A stretch of 64,000 bases of DNA from Kaistia dalseonensis (lineage in GTDB: Bacteria; Pseudomonadota; Alphaproteobacteria; Rhizobiales; Kaistiaceae): NCBI RefSeq assembly GCF_030814715.1, contig NZ_JAUSVO010000003.1, positions 186,001 to 250,000 on the forward strand, written 5' to 3'. Position 1 is the first letter of the stretch; each line of letters opens with the position of its first letter. This document shows positions 26,226-34,694 of the stretch, piece by piece. Both the position numbers and the translations under genes were made by a program. The notes under the pieces were generated by a model. That model was not told the DNA's origin. It searched no databases and saw only the letters and a list, made by a program, of their open reading frames with translations.

Positions 26226-26243
26226 CTAAGGGACATCCCTTAG
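26226..26243. promoter_or_regulatory. 18-bp operator-like palindrome between fixK-like gene and fixL
   Basis: CTAAGGGA at 26226-26233 is inverted as TCCCTTAG at 26236-26243 around a CA centre, with no mismatch. It lies 82 bases upstream of the Crp/FixK-like start and 88 upstream of the fixL start. The CCCTTA half resembles sequences in known FixJ sites, so it could let FixJ control the FixK-like gene. This is inference. Confidence 0.5.
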
Positions 26244-26331
26244 TTGGGTCCCAGCTGAGCGACTCGGACAACCGCGACAAATTCGAGTAGTCTGGCGCGA
26301 TCACCGAATCCCGAATGCTGGAACCTGCGGA

Positions 26332-27837
26332 TTGGCCACCGAAACCGAGGAACGTCAGGCGCTGTGGCAATTCCTCGCCGCACCGCGCCGACAGTGGATG
26401 CACCACCTGCTGGCTATCGCGGCGGTGCTGATCGCGCTGCTCTTCGACCTCGCCTTCTCCGATATCGTCCAGAGCCAGGCGCGCTATCTGATCTTTGTTC
26501 CGCCCGTGCTGTTCGCGTCCGGCATTGGTGGGCTTGCGCCGGGGATCACGGCGACCGCGTTGAGCATCATCGTCTGTGTCTGGGTGACGCCGAGCCAGGG
26601 CGACATGGCGACGGAGGTGAGCGCGGCGGTGCTCTTCGGCCTGACCGGCATCAGCGTCGCTCTGCTCGGCGAATGGCTGTTGCGCTCGCGCATCCGCGCG
26701 CTCGCACGAACCCGCGATCTTGTAGCGCGCGAGGCTCATCTCCAGTCGATCCTGGAAACCGTGCCGGATGCGATGATCGTCATCGACGAATTCGGCGGCA
26801 TCCGCTCCTTCAGCACGACTGCGGAGCGGCTGTTCGGCTATAGCGCGGCCGAAGTCATCGGCACCAATGTGAAACGGCTGATGCCGTCGCCCTACCGCGG
26901 CAATCACGACCAGTATCTGCATCGCTACATGGACACTGGCGAGCGCAAGATCATCGGTATCGGCCGCGTCGTCACGGCCGAGCGCAAGGATGGCACGACC
27001 TTTCCGATCGAGCTGGCCGTCGGCGAGATGCGGTCGGGTGATCAGCGCTACTTCACCGGCTTCATCAGGGATCTCTCCGAGCGACAGAAGACGGAGGCGC
27101 GCCTGCAGGAGTTGCAGAGCGAACTGGTCCATATCACGCGGCTGACCGCGCTCGGCGAAATGGCATCCGCGCTGGCGCACGAACTGAACCAGCCACTGGC
27201 AGCGATTTCAAACTATCTGAACGGCTTGCGCCGGCTGATCGAACGCACGCCCGACCTCTCGCCGCGTATCGGCGAGGCCCTGGAGAAAGCCGCCGAGCAG
27301 GCCTTGCGTGGAGGCCAGATCATTCAGCGCCTGCGCTCGTTCGTCTCCCGCGGCGAAACCGAAAAGAAGGTGGAGAGCGTCGCGAAGCTGCTGGAGGAGG
27401 CGAGCGCCCTGGCGCTTCTCGGCGTCAAGGAGAAGGGAATCAACGTCCGCCTGCGCATCAATCCTCAAGCGGATCTGGTGCTGGTCGACAAGATCCAGAT
27501 CGAGCAGGTTCTGCTCAACCTGATCCGCAATGCGATCGAGGCGATGGAACATTGCGAGCGGCGCGAGCTGATCATATCCGACGAGCGACGCGAGGACATG
27601 ATCATGATCAGCGTGTCCGACACCGGCAGCGGCATTGCGCCGGACATGGCACCGCGACTTTTCGAGGCCTTTGCCACCACCAAATCGCATGGCATGGGCG
27701 TGGGACTGTCGATCTGTCGTACCATCATCGAGTCGCATGGCGGCGAAATTTGGGTTGATTCCAATCCCGAAGGTGGCACGATCTTTCGCTTTACGGTAAG
27801 GGCAGCGCAGCAGGACGAAACGGCTGATGGCCAGTGA
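26332..27837 (+). CDS. fixL: Oxygen-sensing haem-PAS histidine kinase FixL
   Basis: This 501-residue kinase has about four N-terminal membrane helices (residues 25-118), then a PAS domain at about 133-250. Comparison with Bradyrhizobium FixL places the proximal haem ligand at His192 (in NHDQYL) and the distal Arg at Arg212 (in IIGIGR), so haem binding and oxygen sensing are likely. The HisKA H box has phospho-His283 in [13 protein letters not shown]. The C-terminal ATPase domain shows NAIEAM, DTGSGI and [12 protein letters not shown]. The start codon is TTG at 26332. The gene overlaps fixJ by 11 bases. Low oxygen should turn on the kinase. Confidence 0.94.
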   Translation: MATETEERQALWQFLAAPRRQWMHHLLAIAAVLIALLFDLAFSDIVQSQARYLIFVPPVLFASGIGGLAPGITATALSIIVCVWVTPSQGDMATEVSAAVLFGLTGISVALLGEWLLRSRIRALARTRDLVAREAHLQSILETVPDAMIVIDEFGGIRSFSTTAERLFGYSAAEVIGTNVKRLMPSPYRGNHDQYLHRYMDTGERKIIGIGRVVTAERKDGTTFPIELAVGEMRSGDQRYFTGFIRDLSERQKTEARLQELQSELVHITRLTALGEMASALAHELNQPLAAISNYLNGLRRLIERTPDLSPRIGEALEKAAEQALRGGQIIQRLRSFVSRGETEKKVESVAKLLEEASALALLGVKEKGINVRLRINPQADLVLVDKIQIEQVLLNLIRNAIEAMEHCERRELIISDERREDMIMISVSDTGSGIAPDMAPRLFEAFATTKSHGMGVGLSICRTIIESHGGEIWVDSNPEGGTIFRFTVRAAQQDETADGQ

Positions 27838-28465
27838 AGGGATGATCCACGTCATTGACGACGACGAGGGCGCGCGTGAATCGTTGGCCTTCCTGCTGTC
27901 CTCTGCGGAGCTGACCGTACGCACCTACGATTCGGCTGTTCGCTTCCTGCAGGATTTCGCCGGCGACACGACGGGCTGCATCGTCACCGATATCCGCATG
28001 CCCGAAATGACCGGCCTCGAACTGCTCGTCACCTTGAAGAACCGCGGCATCGTCCTGCCTGTCATCGTGATGACCGGACATGGCGACGTTCCGTTGGCGG
28101 TGACCGCCATGAAGGGCGGTGCCATCGACTTTCTGGAGAAGCCGTTCAGCGACGATGCAATCCTTGCCGCTGTCGGGGCTGCGCTCAACACCAACCATCA
28201 TGATGCCCGCAAGGAAGCAGAGCGCAGCTCGATCCTGGAGCGGCTCGCGACGTTGTCACAGCGCGAGCGGCAGGTCCTCGAAGGACTTGTCGCCGGTCAC
28301 GCCAACAAGCGCATGGCGTATGATCTCGACATCAGCCCCCGCACCATCGAGATCTATCGCGCCCACGTCATGAGCAAGATGCGCGCGAGCAGCCTGTCCG
28401 ATCTCGTCCGCATGGCGCTGGCCGCCGGCATCAACATCGCCCAGGACGACGGCCCGACGGCTTAG
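27827..28465 (+). CDS. fixJ: Response regulator FixJ (NarL/LuxR-type output)
   Basis: The 212-residue regulator has a receiver domain with acidic pocket DDDE (residues 11-14), phospho-acceptor Asp55 in IVTDIRMP, and Lys in FLEKPF near residue 105. The C-terminal LuxR-type HTH has [22 protein letters not shown] and [14 protein letters not shown]. This is the normal length and layout of FixJ. It starts inside the last codons of fixL, so the pair is translationally coupled. It should activate fixK-type promoters when phosphorylated by FixL. Confidence 0.94.
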   Translation: MASEGMIHVIDDDEGARESLAFLLSSAELTVRTYDSAVRFLQDFAGDTTGCIVTDIRMPEMTGLELLVTLKNRGIVLPVIVMTGHGDVPLAVTAMKGGAIDFLEKPFSDDAILAAVGAALNTNHHDARKEAERSSILERLATLSQRERQVLEGLVAGHANKRMAYDLDISPRTIEIYRAHVMSKMRASSLSDLVRMALAAGINIAQDDGPTA

Positions 28466-28591
28466 GATTTCCGCGTGATGAGCGAAGTCGCCTAAGCACC
28501 TCATCCTCAACCGCGTTTGATCCATCGCAAGGCAGCCGCGCAAACTCCCCCGCATGATATTCGACCGGAGGCTCGCATACAGGATATCGAT

Positions 28592-28999
28592 GTGGATCAG
28601 TTGCTATCGAACGAGACGGAAAATCCGGTGGTCATCATCGTCGATGACGACAAGGCAATTCTCCACTCCCTCAAATTCGCGCTCGACACGGAGGGGTTGG
28701 AATCCAAGGTTTACCTGAATGCCGCCGCCCTGTTGGCCGAAGGCGCATTGCCACAGCGCGGCTGCCTTGTCGTGGATTACTACCTGCCGACCATGGATGG
28801 CCTGCAATTGGTGAACCATCTGCGCGCAGCCGGCGTGACACTGCCGGCAATTCTGATGACCGTCCGGGCGACCAATGCGGTGAAGGCCCGCGCTGCGGCC
28901 CTGGGTGTCCCGATCGTCGAGAAGCCGTTTCTGGAAAACGGCCTCCTCACGGATATCCGCAACGCGATTGCCGGACAGACGCCCCCCCGATCGCCTTGA
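28592..28999 (+). CDS. Stand-alone receiver-domain response regulator
   Basis: A single receiver domain with VDDD acidic pocket (residues 17-20), phospho-acceptor Asp62 in LVVDYYLP and Lys111 in VEKPF. No DNA-binding output domain follows; the protein ends about 20 residues after the last helix. I propose the GTG start at 28592, preceded by AGGATA. An in-frame TTG at 28517 would add 25 residues with no domain content. It lies 126 bases after fixJ on the same strand. It may act as a phosphate sink or modulate FixL, as single-domain receivers do in other systems; this is not shown by sequence. Confidence 0.82.
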   Translation: MDQLLSNETENPVVIIVDDDKAILHSLKFALDTEGLESKVYLNAAALLAEGALPQRGCLVVDYYLPTMDGLQLVNHLRAAGVTLPAILMTVRATNAVKARAAALGVPIVEKPFLENGLLTDIRNAIAGQTPPRSP

Positions 29000-29024
29000 G
29001 ACCATCGCCCGGCGCGGGTTGGGT

Positions 29025-29837
29025 TCAGCCTTCGATCGTGTCGACCGCTTTCGCCATCTCCTGGACGAGCAGGGCGAGCGCACCGGCGAGATGATCGAGC
29101 AGAATGCGGCCAGCCTCGGCCGTTGCCACCGATGCGTCGCCGGTCACGCCCTGGCTGTTCAGATCCGCCGCCTTCCAGCCAAATCCGCCCAGACGCCCAT
29201 CGCCTGGATTCGCTGAGATCTGCTTGGCAACCACGTCCAGATCGACCGACTTCGAATGGAAGTCCGCCATCAGATCGGTCCGCACGAGATCGGGGCGCAA
29301 GTGCAGCATCAGGCTGGTCTCGATCGCGCCGCCATGCATCCCGTGCCGGATTTCCTCGTCGCTGAAGAGGCCTTCCGGGTAGCCCGCATCGAACCAGCTC
29401 GCATAGGCGACGAACATGCCGAGCTTGGCGCGGAGGTCCACGGCAACCGGCGCAAGCAGCCCCGTCTGGCCGCCATGGCTGTTGAAGATGATGACGCGAT
29501 TGATGCCGGCGCGCCGGACGTTCACCAGCACATGCGACCAGATCCGCATGAGATGCGGCGGCTCGAAGGAAATCGTGCCGGCGAAGTCGATGTGCTCCTG
29601 CGACGTTCCCGCTGTCTGCTCCGGCAGGACCAGAAACGGCACATCCTTCGGCAGCAGTTCCAGCATGCGCGCGACGATGCCGCGATTGATGAGCGCATCG
29701 GTGCCGATCGGCAGATGCGGCCCATGTTGCTCGACGGCCGCGACGGGCAGCAGCACGACCGTCTCGCGCGGCAGAGCACCCGCCTCGAATGTCGTCAGAT
29801 CAATCCATTGGCGTGAAGGCGGGAGCGTGAGGGGCAT
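29025..29837 (-). CDS. Creatininase family amidohydrolase
   Basis: The 270-residue enzyme has the creatininase-family metal motifs: VAAVEQHGPHLPIGTDALI near residue 35 (metal-binding Glu, His and Asp), FNSHGGQTG near residue 120, and MHGGAIETSLMLHLRPD near residue 170. Members hydrolyse cyclic amides (creatinine) or open formamides, for example in riboflavin/F420 precursor synthesis. The flanking kinase and importer genes favour a catabolic role. It lies at the end of the minus-strand operon after a repeat-bearing gap of about 165 bases. The exact substrate is unknown. Confidence 0.9.
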   Translation of the reverse strand: MPLTLPPSRQWIDLTTFEAGALPRETVVLLPVAAVEQHGPHLPIGTDALINRGIVARMLELLPKDVPFLVLPEQTAGTSQEHIDFAGTISFEPPHLMRIWSHVLVNVRRAGINRVIIFNSHGGQTGLLAPVAVDLRAKLGMFVAYASWFDAGYPEGLFSDEEIRHGMHGGAIETSLMLHLRPDLVRTDLMADFHSKSVDLDVVAKQISANPGDGRLGGFGWKAADLNSQGVTGDASVATAEAGRILLDHLAGALALLVQEMAKAVDTIEG

Positions 29838-29879
29838 GGTTGAACTCTCTATTCCAGATCAATGATGCAATGGGCCGGA

Positions 29880-30000
29880 AGGCTCCGGCCACCCTCTCTC
29901 CCGCAAAGCGGGGGAGAGTTGGAGAAGGGCCTCCCAGACAGTCCGGAGCGGCTAGCCCCCTCCCGACCTCCCCCGCAAGCGGGAGAGGAGCAGGAAGGGT
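29880..30000. repeat. Bipartite dispersed repeat, copy A
   Basis: This element has a CTCCGGC start, a CCCTCTCTCCCGC...GGGGAGAGTTGGAGA part, and a second part with CCCCCTCCC, ACCTCCCC and GCAAGCGGGAGAGGAG. The element at 34561-34684 repeats the same order with substitutions. It sits between the kinase and creatininase genes. Such CCCTCTCCCGC palindromes are common extragenic repeats in rhizobial genomes. Confidence 0.8.
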
Positions 30001-30002
30001 GG

Positions 30003-30956
30003 TCATCCCACGGCCTCGCCGAGCGTCACCAGCGTCAGGCTGCGCGCGGCCCGTTCGGCATCGCCCCAGTCATGCGGATCGCCGGAGAGGAGAAGCCCGG
30101 CCGCGGCGACGGCCCGGCGCAAGGCGACGTCAAACATGGCGCCGTCGAGCAGCGCCCGCACCAGCCCCGCCATGAAACGGTCCCCAGCGCCGGTCGTATC
30201 GCGCGGCTTGACCGGAAGGGCTGCCACCCTCATCAACGCATCGCCCTCGCGTGCAACGACGCCGGCTGCGCCGAGGGTGACGCAGACGCGTCCGCCGGCC
30301 GGCCGCAGGCGGGAGGCGAGCGATCGCGCCACGTCCTCGGCGCTGGCCGAAACAAGCCCCTCGCGCTCGGCGAAGGCGCGCACGACCTGACTGTTGGTGA
30401 TGACGACATCGGCGCTCGCGGCGGCGCGGAATGCGGCGTCCCAGCCCCAACGCAGAAGCTCCGGCAGTTCGAGATCAAGCACGGCGAAGGCGCCCGCCTG
30501 CCGCGCACGATCGAACGTGCTCGCGAGAGCCTCGACATGGAAGAAATTCGCGACGACAGCGTCACCCGCCGCCGGCTTCAGGCTGCGTCCGATCTTGGCG
30601 AGCACGGCATCGGGAACCGGCTCGATCACGATCGCCCGTTCGCCGGCGTCATCGACCATGATCAGCGTCGCTGCCGTCTCGAGGTCGGGCAGCACGTCGA
30701 TCGCCTCGGAACCGATCGATTCGTCATCGAGGCGCGCGAGCAGCTTCATGCCGATCGGATCGTCGCCGACGACGGAGGCGAGCGATACCGTCTCGCCCCA
30801 GGCGGCGAGTGCGGCGGCCGCATTGCGCGCCGGGCCGCCCGGCCCTTCCCGCTTCGCCTTGACGAATACCTTGTCGTCAGGCCCCGGCAGGCGATCGACT
30901 TCGACGATCCGGTCGAGCACCACGGTCCCGAGACAGTAGACATGCGGCCTGGTCAT
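30003..30956 (-). CDS. PfkB family carbohydrate/nucleoside kinase
   Basis: The 317-residue kinase has the N-terminal PfkB signature GPGGPARNAAAALA near residue 38 and the C-terminal DTTGAGDRFMAGL near residue 253, whose Asp is the catalytic base and whose glycines form the anion hole. It belongs to the ribokinase group, which phosphorylates ribose, fructose or nucleosides. Its ATG overlaps the ABC ATPase stop (ATGA), so it is tightly linked to the importer. With the nucleoside phosphorylase in the same operon, a pentose or nucleoside substrate is attractive but unproven. Confidence 0.9.
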   Translation of the reverse strand: MTRPHVYCLGTVVLDRIVEVDRLPGPDDKVFVKAKREGPGGPARNAAAALAAWGETVSLASVVGDDPIGMKLLARLDDESIGSEAIDVLPDLETAATLIMVDDAGERAIVIEPVPDAVLAKIGRSLKPAAGDAVVANFFHVEALASTFDRARQAGAFAVLDLELPELLRWGWDAAFRAAASADVVITNSQVVRAFAEREGLVSASAEDVARSLASRLRPAGGRVCVTLGAAGVVAREGDALMRVAALPVKPRDTTGAGDRFMAGLVRALLDGAMFDVALRRAVAAAGLLLSGDPHDWGDAERAARSLTLVTLGEAVG

Positions 30957-32050
30957 TCACGTTCCAATCTGACGCCGGTTTCCGCGTCGAACAGCATCAC
31001 CGCACCGGCGTCCGGCATGAGTCCGACGGAGGTTCCCGTCTTCGGCGCAGCCCCGGCGGCTTCGACGGCAATCTTCTGCCCGCCGAGATCGAGATGAACA
31101 AGACGGCCACCGCCCAGATATTCCGATGAGCGCACTTCGGCCCGAAGGGCGCCGGGCGCGTCAGGCGCGACGATCGCGATCCGCTCGGGACGAAGGCCGA
31201 CCACGAGATCGACGCGGTTGAAGCGGTCCATGCGGGCCGCGAGCCTGTCCTCCGGCCGCCAGATCGTATCGCCGAACAGCCAGCCGCCCTCGAAGCGCTT
31301 CAGCGCCCGCACAAGCGAGGCTGGTGGATTGCCGACGAAGCCGCCGACGAAACGCGTCGCCGGCCTCTCATAGATCGCTTCCGGCGTGCCGAGTTGCAGG
31401 ATGCGCCCCTCGGCCATGACCGCGACCGTATCGGCCATGCTCATCGCCTCTTCCTGGTCATGGGTGACCATGACCGTCGTGGCGCCGACGCGCTCGTGCA
31501 GCTCGCGAATGTCGACGCGGACGCTCTTCCTGAGCACGGCGTCGAGATTGGAGAGCGGCTCGTCGAGGAGCAGCAGACGCGGCCGGATCGCCAGTGAACG
31601 GGCGAGCGCGACGCGCTGCTGCTGTCCGCCGGAGAGCTCCGACGGCATGCGCTCGCCATAGCCGCCAAGCTTCACGAGTTCCAGCGCCTCACCCACGCGC
31701 GTGGCGGCCTCGGCCTTCGGCATCGCGCGCATGTCGAGGCCGAAGCGCACATTATCGTTGACCGTCATGTGCGGGAACAGCGCGTAGCTCTGGAACACGA
31801 CGCCGATATCGCGCTTGTAAGCCGGCACACCATCCAGCGACTGGCCGCCGAGATGGACGCTCCCGCCCGACGGCGCCTCGAGCCCGGCGATAATCTTGAG
31901 CAGGGTCGACTTGCCGCAGCCGCTCGGCCCAAGCAGCGCGACGAAGGCGCCCTTCGGGATCGAGAGAGAAATGTCCTTGAGCACCTCGGTTTCGCCGAAG
32001 CGCTTGGTGACCTGCTCGATCTTGAGATGGGGGGCGGCGGCCGCGCTCAT
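30953..32050 (-). CDS. ABC transporter ATP-binding protein (PotA-like)
   Basis: This 365-residue ATPase has Walker A GPSGCGKST at residues 41-49, [16 protein letters not shown] near residue 140 and Walker B LLLLDEPLSNLD near residue 160. A C-terminal TOBE domain contains VGLRPERIAIV. This architecture matches PotA/FbpC-type importers for polyamines, iron or phosphonates. It overlaps the nucleoside phosphorylase gene upstream and the kinase gene downstream by four bases each. It energises the two permeases at 32.9-34.5 kb. Confidence 0.93.
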   Translation of the reverse strand: MSAAAAPHLKIEQVTKRFGETEVLKDISLSIPKGAFVALLGPSGCGKSTLLKIIAGLEAPSGGSVHLGGQSLDGVPAYKRDIGVVFQSYALFPHMTVNDNVRFGLDMRAMPKAEAATRVGEALELVKLGGYGERMPSELSGGQQQRVALARSLAIRPRLLLLDEPLSNLDAVLRKSVRVDIRELHERVGATTVMVTHDQEEAMSMADTVAVMAEGRILQLGTPEAIYERPATRFVGGFVGNPPASLVRALKRFEGGWLFGDTIWRPEDRLAARMDRFNRVDLVVGLRPERIAIVAPDAPGALRAEVRSSEYLGGGRLVHLDLGGQKIAVEAAGAAPKTGTSVGLMPDAGAVMLFDAETGVRLERE

Positions 32051-32859
32051 GAGGCGAGCCGCGCCAGCGCGCCGAGCCCAACGAGGATCGCCTTGTTCTG
32101 GCCTGAGCCGGATTTATGCGCCTCGCCGGTGACGACATTGTCGCCGACCGAACAGACCGAGCCGCCGCGACGGCCATAAAGCGCGCAGAGCGTCAGGATC
32201 GCGGCGCTCTCACGATCGGTGTTGAGGATGCCCGCGCGGCTCCAATAGTCGATGATCTGCTTGTGCTCTTCCTGCAGGTAGCCGCCCGGCCCCGGCTTGC
32301 CCCAGCCGGTATATTCGCTGTCGCCGGAACGGGTCACGCCGACATGATAGGGGGCTGCGATCGCCTCGGCCTCGGCGACCATGGCGGCGACGACGCGGTA
32401 ATCCGCGACCGCCGGATATTCGACCTTCACATGCGCCTTGGTCATGCCCTCGTCGCGCACCGCGCCCGATGAGATCACGACATCGCCGACCTTGACTTGT
32501 CTGCCCCAGCCGCCGCAGCCGCCAATGCGGATGACGGTGTCGCAATCGGTGTAGTTGAAGAGGTCCATCAGCGCGAGTTCGGCCTCCGGAGAGCCGCTAC
32601 CGCCGAGCACGACCGAGACCGGCGTGCCGCGATAGGTGCCGGAGATCGTGGTGAAGAGGCCGGTGCGCGCCACCATCTCGGCGCCCTCGAGCTCGGAGGC
32701 GATCGCATCTTCCGAGGCGCCCTCGCCCACCACCAGCGGATCGCGCACGGCGAGCACAACCGATTTCGCGATTGTCTCGCGGCGAAAGCCGGTCAGCGAG
32801 GGAATGCCGTCGCGCTCGAATTTCGGCATGCGGTCGAGATAGGGATAATCAGCGCTCAT
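32047..32859 (-). CDS. Nucleoside phosphorylase family protein
   Basis: A 270-residue member of the purine/uridine phosphorylase superfamily. The core motifs are LGGSGSPEAELALMDLF near residue 85, VIRIGGCGGWGRQVKVGDVVISSGAVRDEG near residues 108-140 and TDRESAAILTLCALYG near residue 220. The Glu in DRES replaces the EMEA/ESAT position that contacts ribose. It likely phosphorolyses a nucleoside into a base and a sugar 1-phosphate. It is embedded in the importer operon, overlapping the ATPase gene and 9 bases after a permease gene. The base specificity is not predictable. Confidence 0.9.
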   Translation of the reverse strand: MSADYPYLDRMPKFERDGIPSLTGFRRETIAKSVVLAVRDPLVVGEGASEDAIASELEGAEMVARTGLFTTISGTYRGTPVSVVLGGSGSPEAELALMDLFNYTDCDTVIRIGGCGGWGRQVKVGDVVISSGAVRDEGMTKAHVKVEYPAVADYRVVAAMVAEAEAIAAPYHVGVTRSGDSEYTGWGKPGPGGYLQEEHKQIIDYWSRAGILNTDRESAAILTLCALYGRRGGSVCSVGDNVVTGEAHKSGSGQNKAILVGLGALARLAS

Positions 32860-32868
32860 GGGGTTTTC

Positions 32869-33663
32869 TCACAGATGCCGCGACCATTTCAGCGCGTATT
32901 CGCCCACGATCGCGGCGATCAGGATCACCGCGATGATGGTAGCGCCGATGGCCAGCGTGATGGGATCCACGCCTTCGCTGCGAAGCTGGGCGTAGAGGCG
33001 GACGGGAAAGGTGATCCAGCGCGCGCCCGCGATCAGCGACGACACGATGACGTCGTTGAACGAGATCAGCAGCGAGAAGGCGGCGCTGGTGACGAGGCCG
33101 GGCATGGCGAGCGGAATGATGACACGGCGCGCGACCGCGAAAGGCGTCGCCCCGAGGCTGGCCGCCGCCGATTCGAGCACCGGATCGATGCGCTCGAAGG
33201 TCGAAACCATGATGCGCACCGTATAGGGCACGGTAATCACAGCATGGGCCAGCACCAGCCCGACCAGCGTGCCGCTCATGCCGAGCCAGGCATAGATCTG
33301 TAAGAGCGCGATCGCCCAGACGATCAGAGGCAGGACGAGCGGTGCGAGCAGGATCGCCTCGATCCAGCGCTTGCCCGGCATGTCGAAGCGGACCAGCGCG
33401 AACGCCGCGAGCGAGCCGACGAGGATGGAGAGCGTGCCGGCGATCAGCGCGATGATCGAACTCGACGCGAGCGCGCTGCGATATTCGCCCGAGGCGGCCG
33501 CTGCTTCGTACCAATGCAGCGAGAAGCTCTGCGGCGGGAAGCGGAAGAACTTGGCGTCGTTGAACGAGGCAAGGATCAGCACCAGGATCGGTGCCAGCAG
33601 GAAGGCATAGGCGAGCACCGTCCAGATCGTCTGGGCCACCCGAGCGGCGATGGAGGGCCTCAT
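32869..33663 (-). CDS. ABC transporter permease (PotC type)
   Basis: The 264-residue inner-membrane permease has about six helices and the EAA loop LESAAASLGATPFAVARRVIIPLAMPG near residue 165. Its arrangement resembles PotC/PhnV-like subunits. The ATG overlaps the upstream permease stop by four bases. It forms the channel with the preceding permease. Confidence 0.92.
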   Translation of the reverse strand: MRPSIAARVAQTIWTVLAYAFLLAPILVLILASFNDAKFFRFPPQSFSLHWYEAAAASGEYRSALASSSIIALIAGTLSILVGSLAAFALVRFDMPGKRWIEAILLAPLVLPLIVWAIALLQIYAWLGMSGTLVGLVLAHAVITVPYTVRIMVSTFERIDPVLESAAASLGATPFAVARRVIIPLAMPGLVTSAAFSLLISFNDVIVSSLIAGARWITFPVRLYAQLRSEGVDPITLAIGATIIAVILIAAIVGEYALKWSRHL

Positions 33664-34532
33664 GATGCGATCCTCCGCTTGCGAGCGATCAGCCGGTTGA
33701 ACTGCGCCGTGAGGATCAGGAGCAGGCCGATCGCCACCAGCACGACGACGGCGAGCGTCGAGGCGAACGGCCAGTCGAGCACCAGCGCCGCCTGCTGATA
33801 GGCGACAGTGCCGAAGGTGGCGATCTTGCCCTGCCCCAGCACCTGCGGCGTCACGAAGGAGGTGAACGCAGCGCAGAAGACCAGCACCGACCCGGCAATA
33901 ATGCCGGGCATCGCCAGCGGCAGGATCACGCGCAACCAGACGCGGACGGGCGCGGCGCCGAGCGAATTCGCCGCCGCCTCGACATCACGCGGCATGCGCG
34001 ACAGCGTGTTGACCAGCGGCAGCACCATCAGCGGCAGGAAGGCCTGCACCATGCCGAGGATGACGCCCGTCGTAGTGCCGAGAAACTTGATCGACGTGTC
34101 GATGAGGCCGAACATCTTGAGCGTGCCGTTCACGACGCCGAGCGGCCCCAGAAAATGGATCATGCCGAGCGAGGGGAGCAGCGCGCCAGAGACGAGCGGC
34201 ACCAGCATCAGCGCGAGCAGCAGCCCCTTGGCGCGCCCCGACCATGTCGCGATCAACCGGGCAACCGGCAGGCCGATGACGAGGCAGAGCAAAGTCGCGA
34301 GTGCGCTCATCCAGACGGTACGCCCGAAGGCCTGCACGAAATAGAGATCGTCGAGCAGCCGGCCGTAATTCTTCAGTGTCAGCCCGTCGGCCAAGAGCAG
34401 CGAGCCGGACCCTTGAGTCTTGAAGCTCGTATAGACCAGCCAGACGAAGGGCAGCAGGAACACGACCGCCGACAGCAGCACGGCAGGAAGCAGGAAGAGC
34501 GCCGCCTTCGAGGATGGGTTCGAACTGTTCAT
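33660..34532 (-). CDS. ABC transporter permease (PotB type)
   Basis: A 290-residue permease starting MNSSNPSSKAALFLLPAVLL, with six predicted helices and the EAA loop VEAAANSLGAAPVRVWLRVILPLAMPG near residue 190. I chose the ATG at 34532. Upstream in-frame codons run through the dispersed repeat at 34561-34684 and are not credible protein. It is separated from the binding-protein gene by that repeat. Confidence 0.92.
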   Translation of the reverse strand: MNSSNPSSKAALFLLPAVLLSAVVFLLPFVWLVYTSFKTQGSGSLLLADGLTLKNYGRLLDDLYFVQAFGRTVWMSALATLLCLVIGLPVARLIATWSGRAKGLLLALMLVPLVSGALLPSLGMIHFLGPLGVVNGTLKMFGLIDTSIKFLGTTTGVILGMVQAFLPLMVLPLVNTLSRMPRDVEAAANSLGAAPVRVWLRVILPLAMPGIIAGSVLVFCAAFTSFVTPQVLGQGKIATFGTVAYQQAALVLDWPFASTLAVVVLVAIGLLLILTAQFNRLIARKRRIAS

Positions 34533-34560
34533 GGCACCTTCGCTGTTAGTCGGCTCCGGA

Positions 34561-34684
34561 TAGCTCCGGCGAGCCCTCTCTCCCGCTCGCCGGGGAGAGT
34601 TGGAGAGGGGACCGCTGGACTCGGGCGGAGTCTTGCAAGCCCCCTCCCAACCTCCCCGCAAGCGGGAGAGGAGAAGGAAGGGGT
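34561..34684. repeat. Bipartite dispersed repeat, copy B
   Basis: This copy matches 29880-30000 in order and sequence: an AGCTCCGGCG start, a CCCTCTCTCCCGC...GGGGAGAGTTGGAGA part, then CCCCCTCCCAACCTCCCC and GCAAGCGGGAGAGGAG. It lies 10 bases after the binding-protein stop codon and before the first permease gene, so it may act as a 3' stability element for that transcript. Confidence 0.8.
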
Positions 34685-34694
34685 CGGGCCTGCC

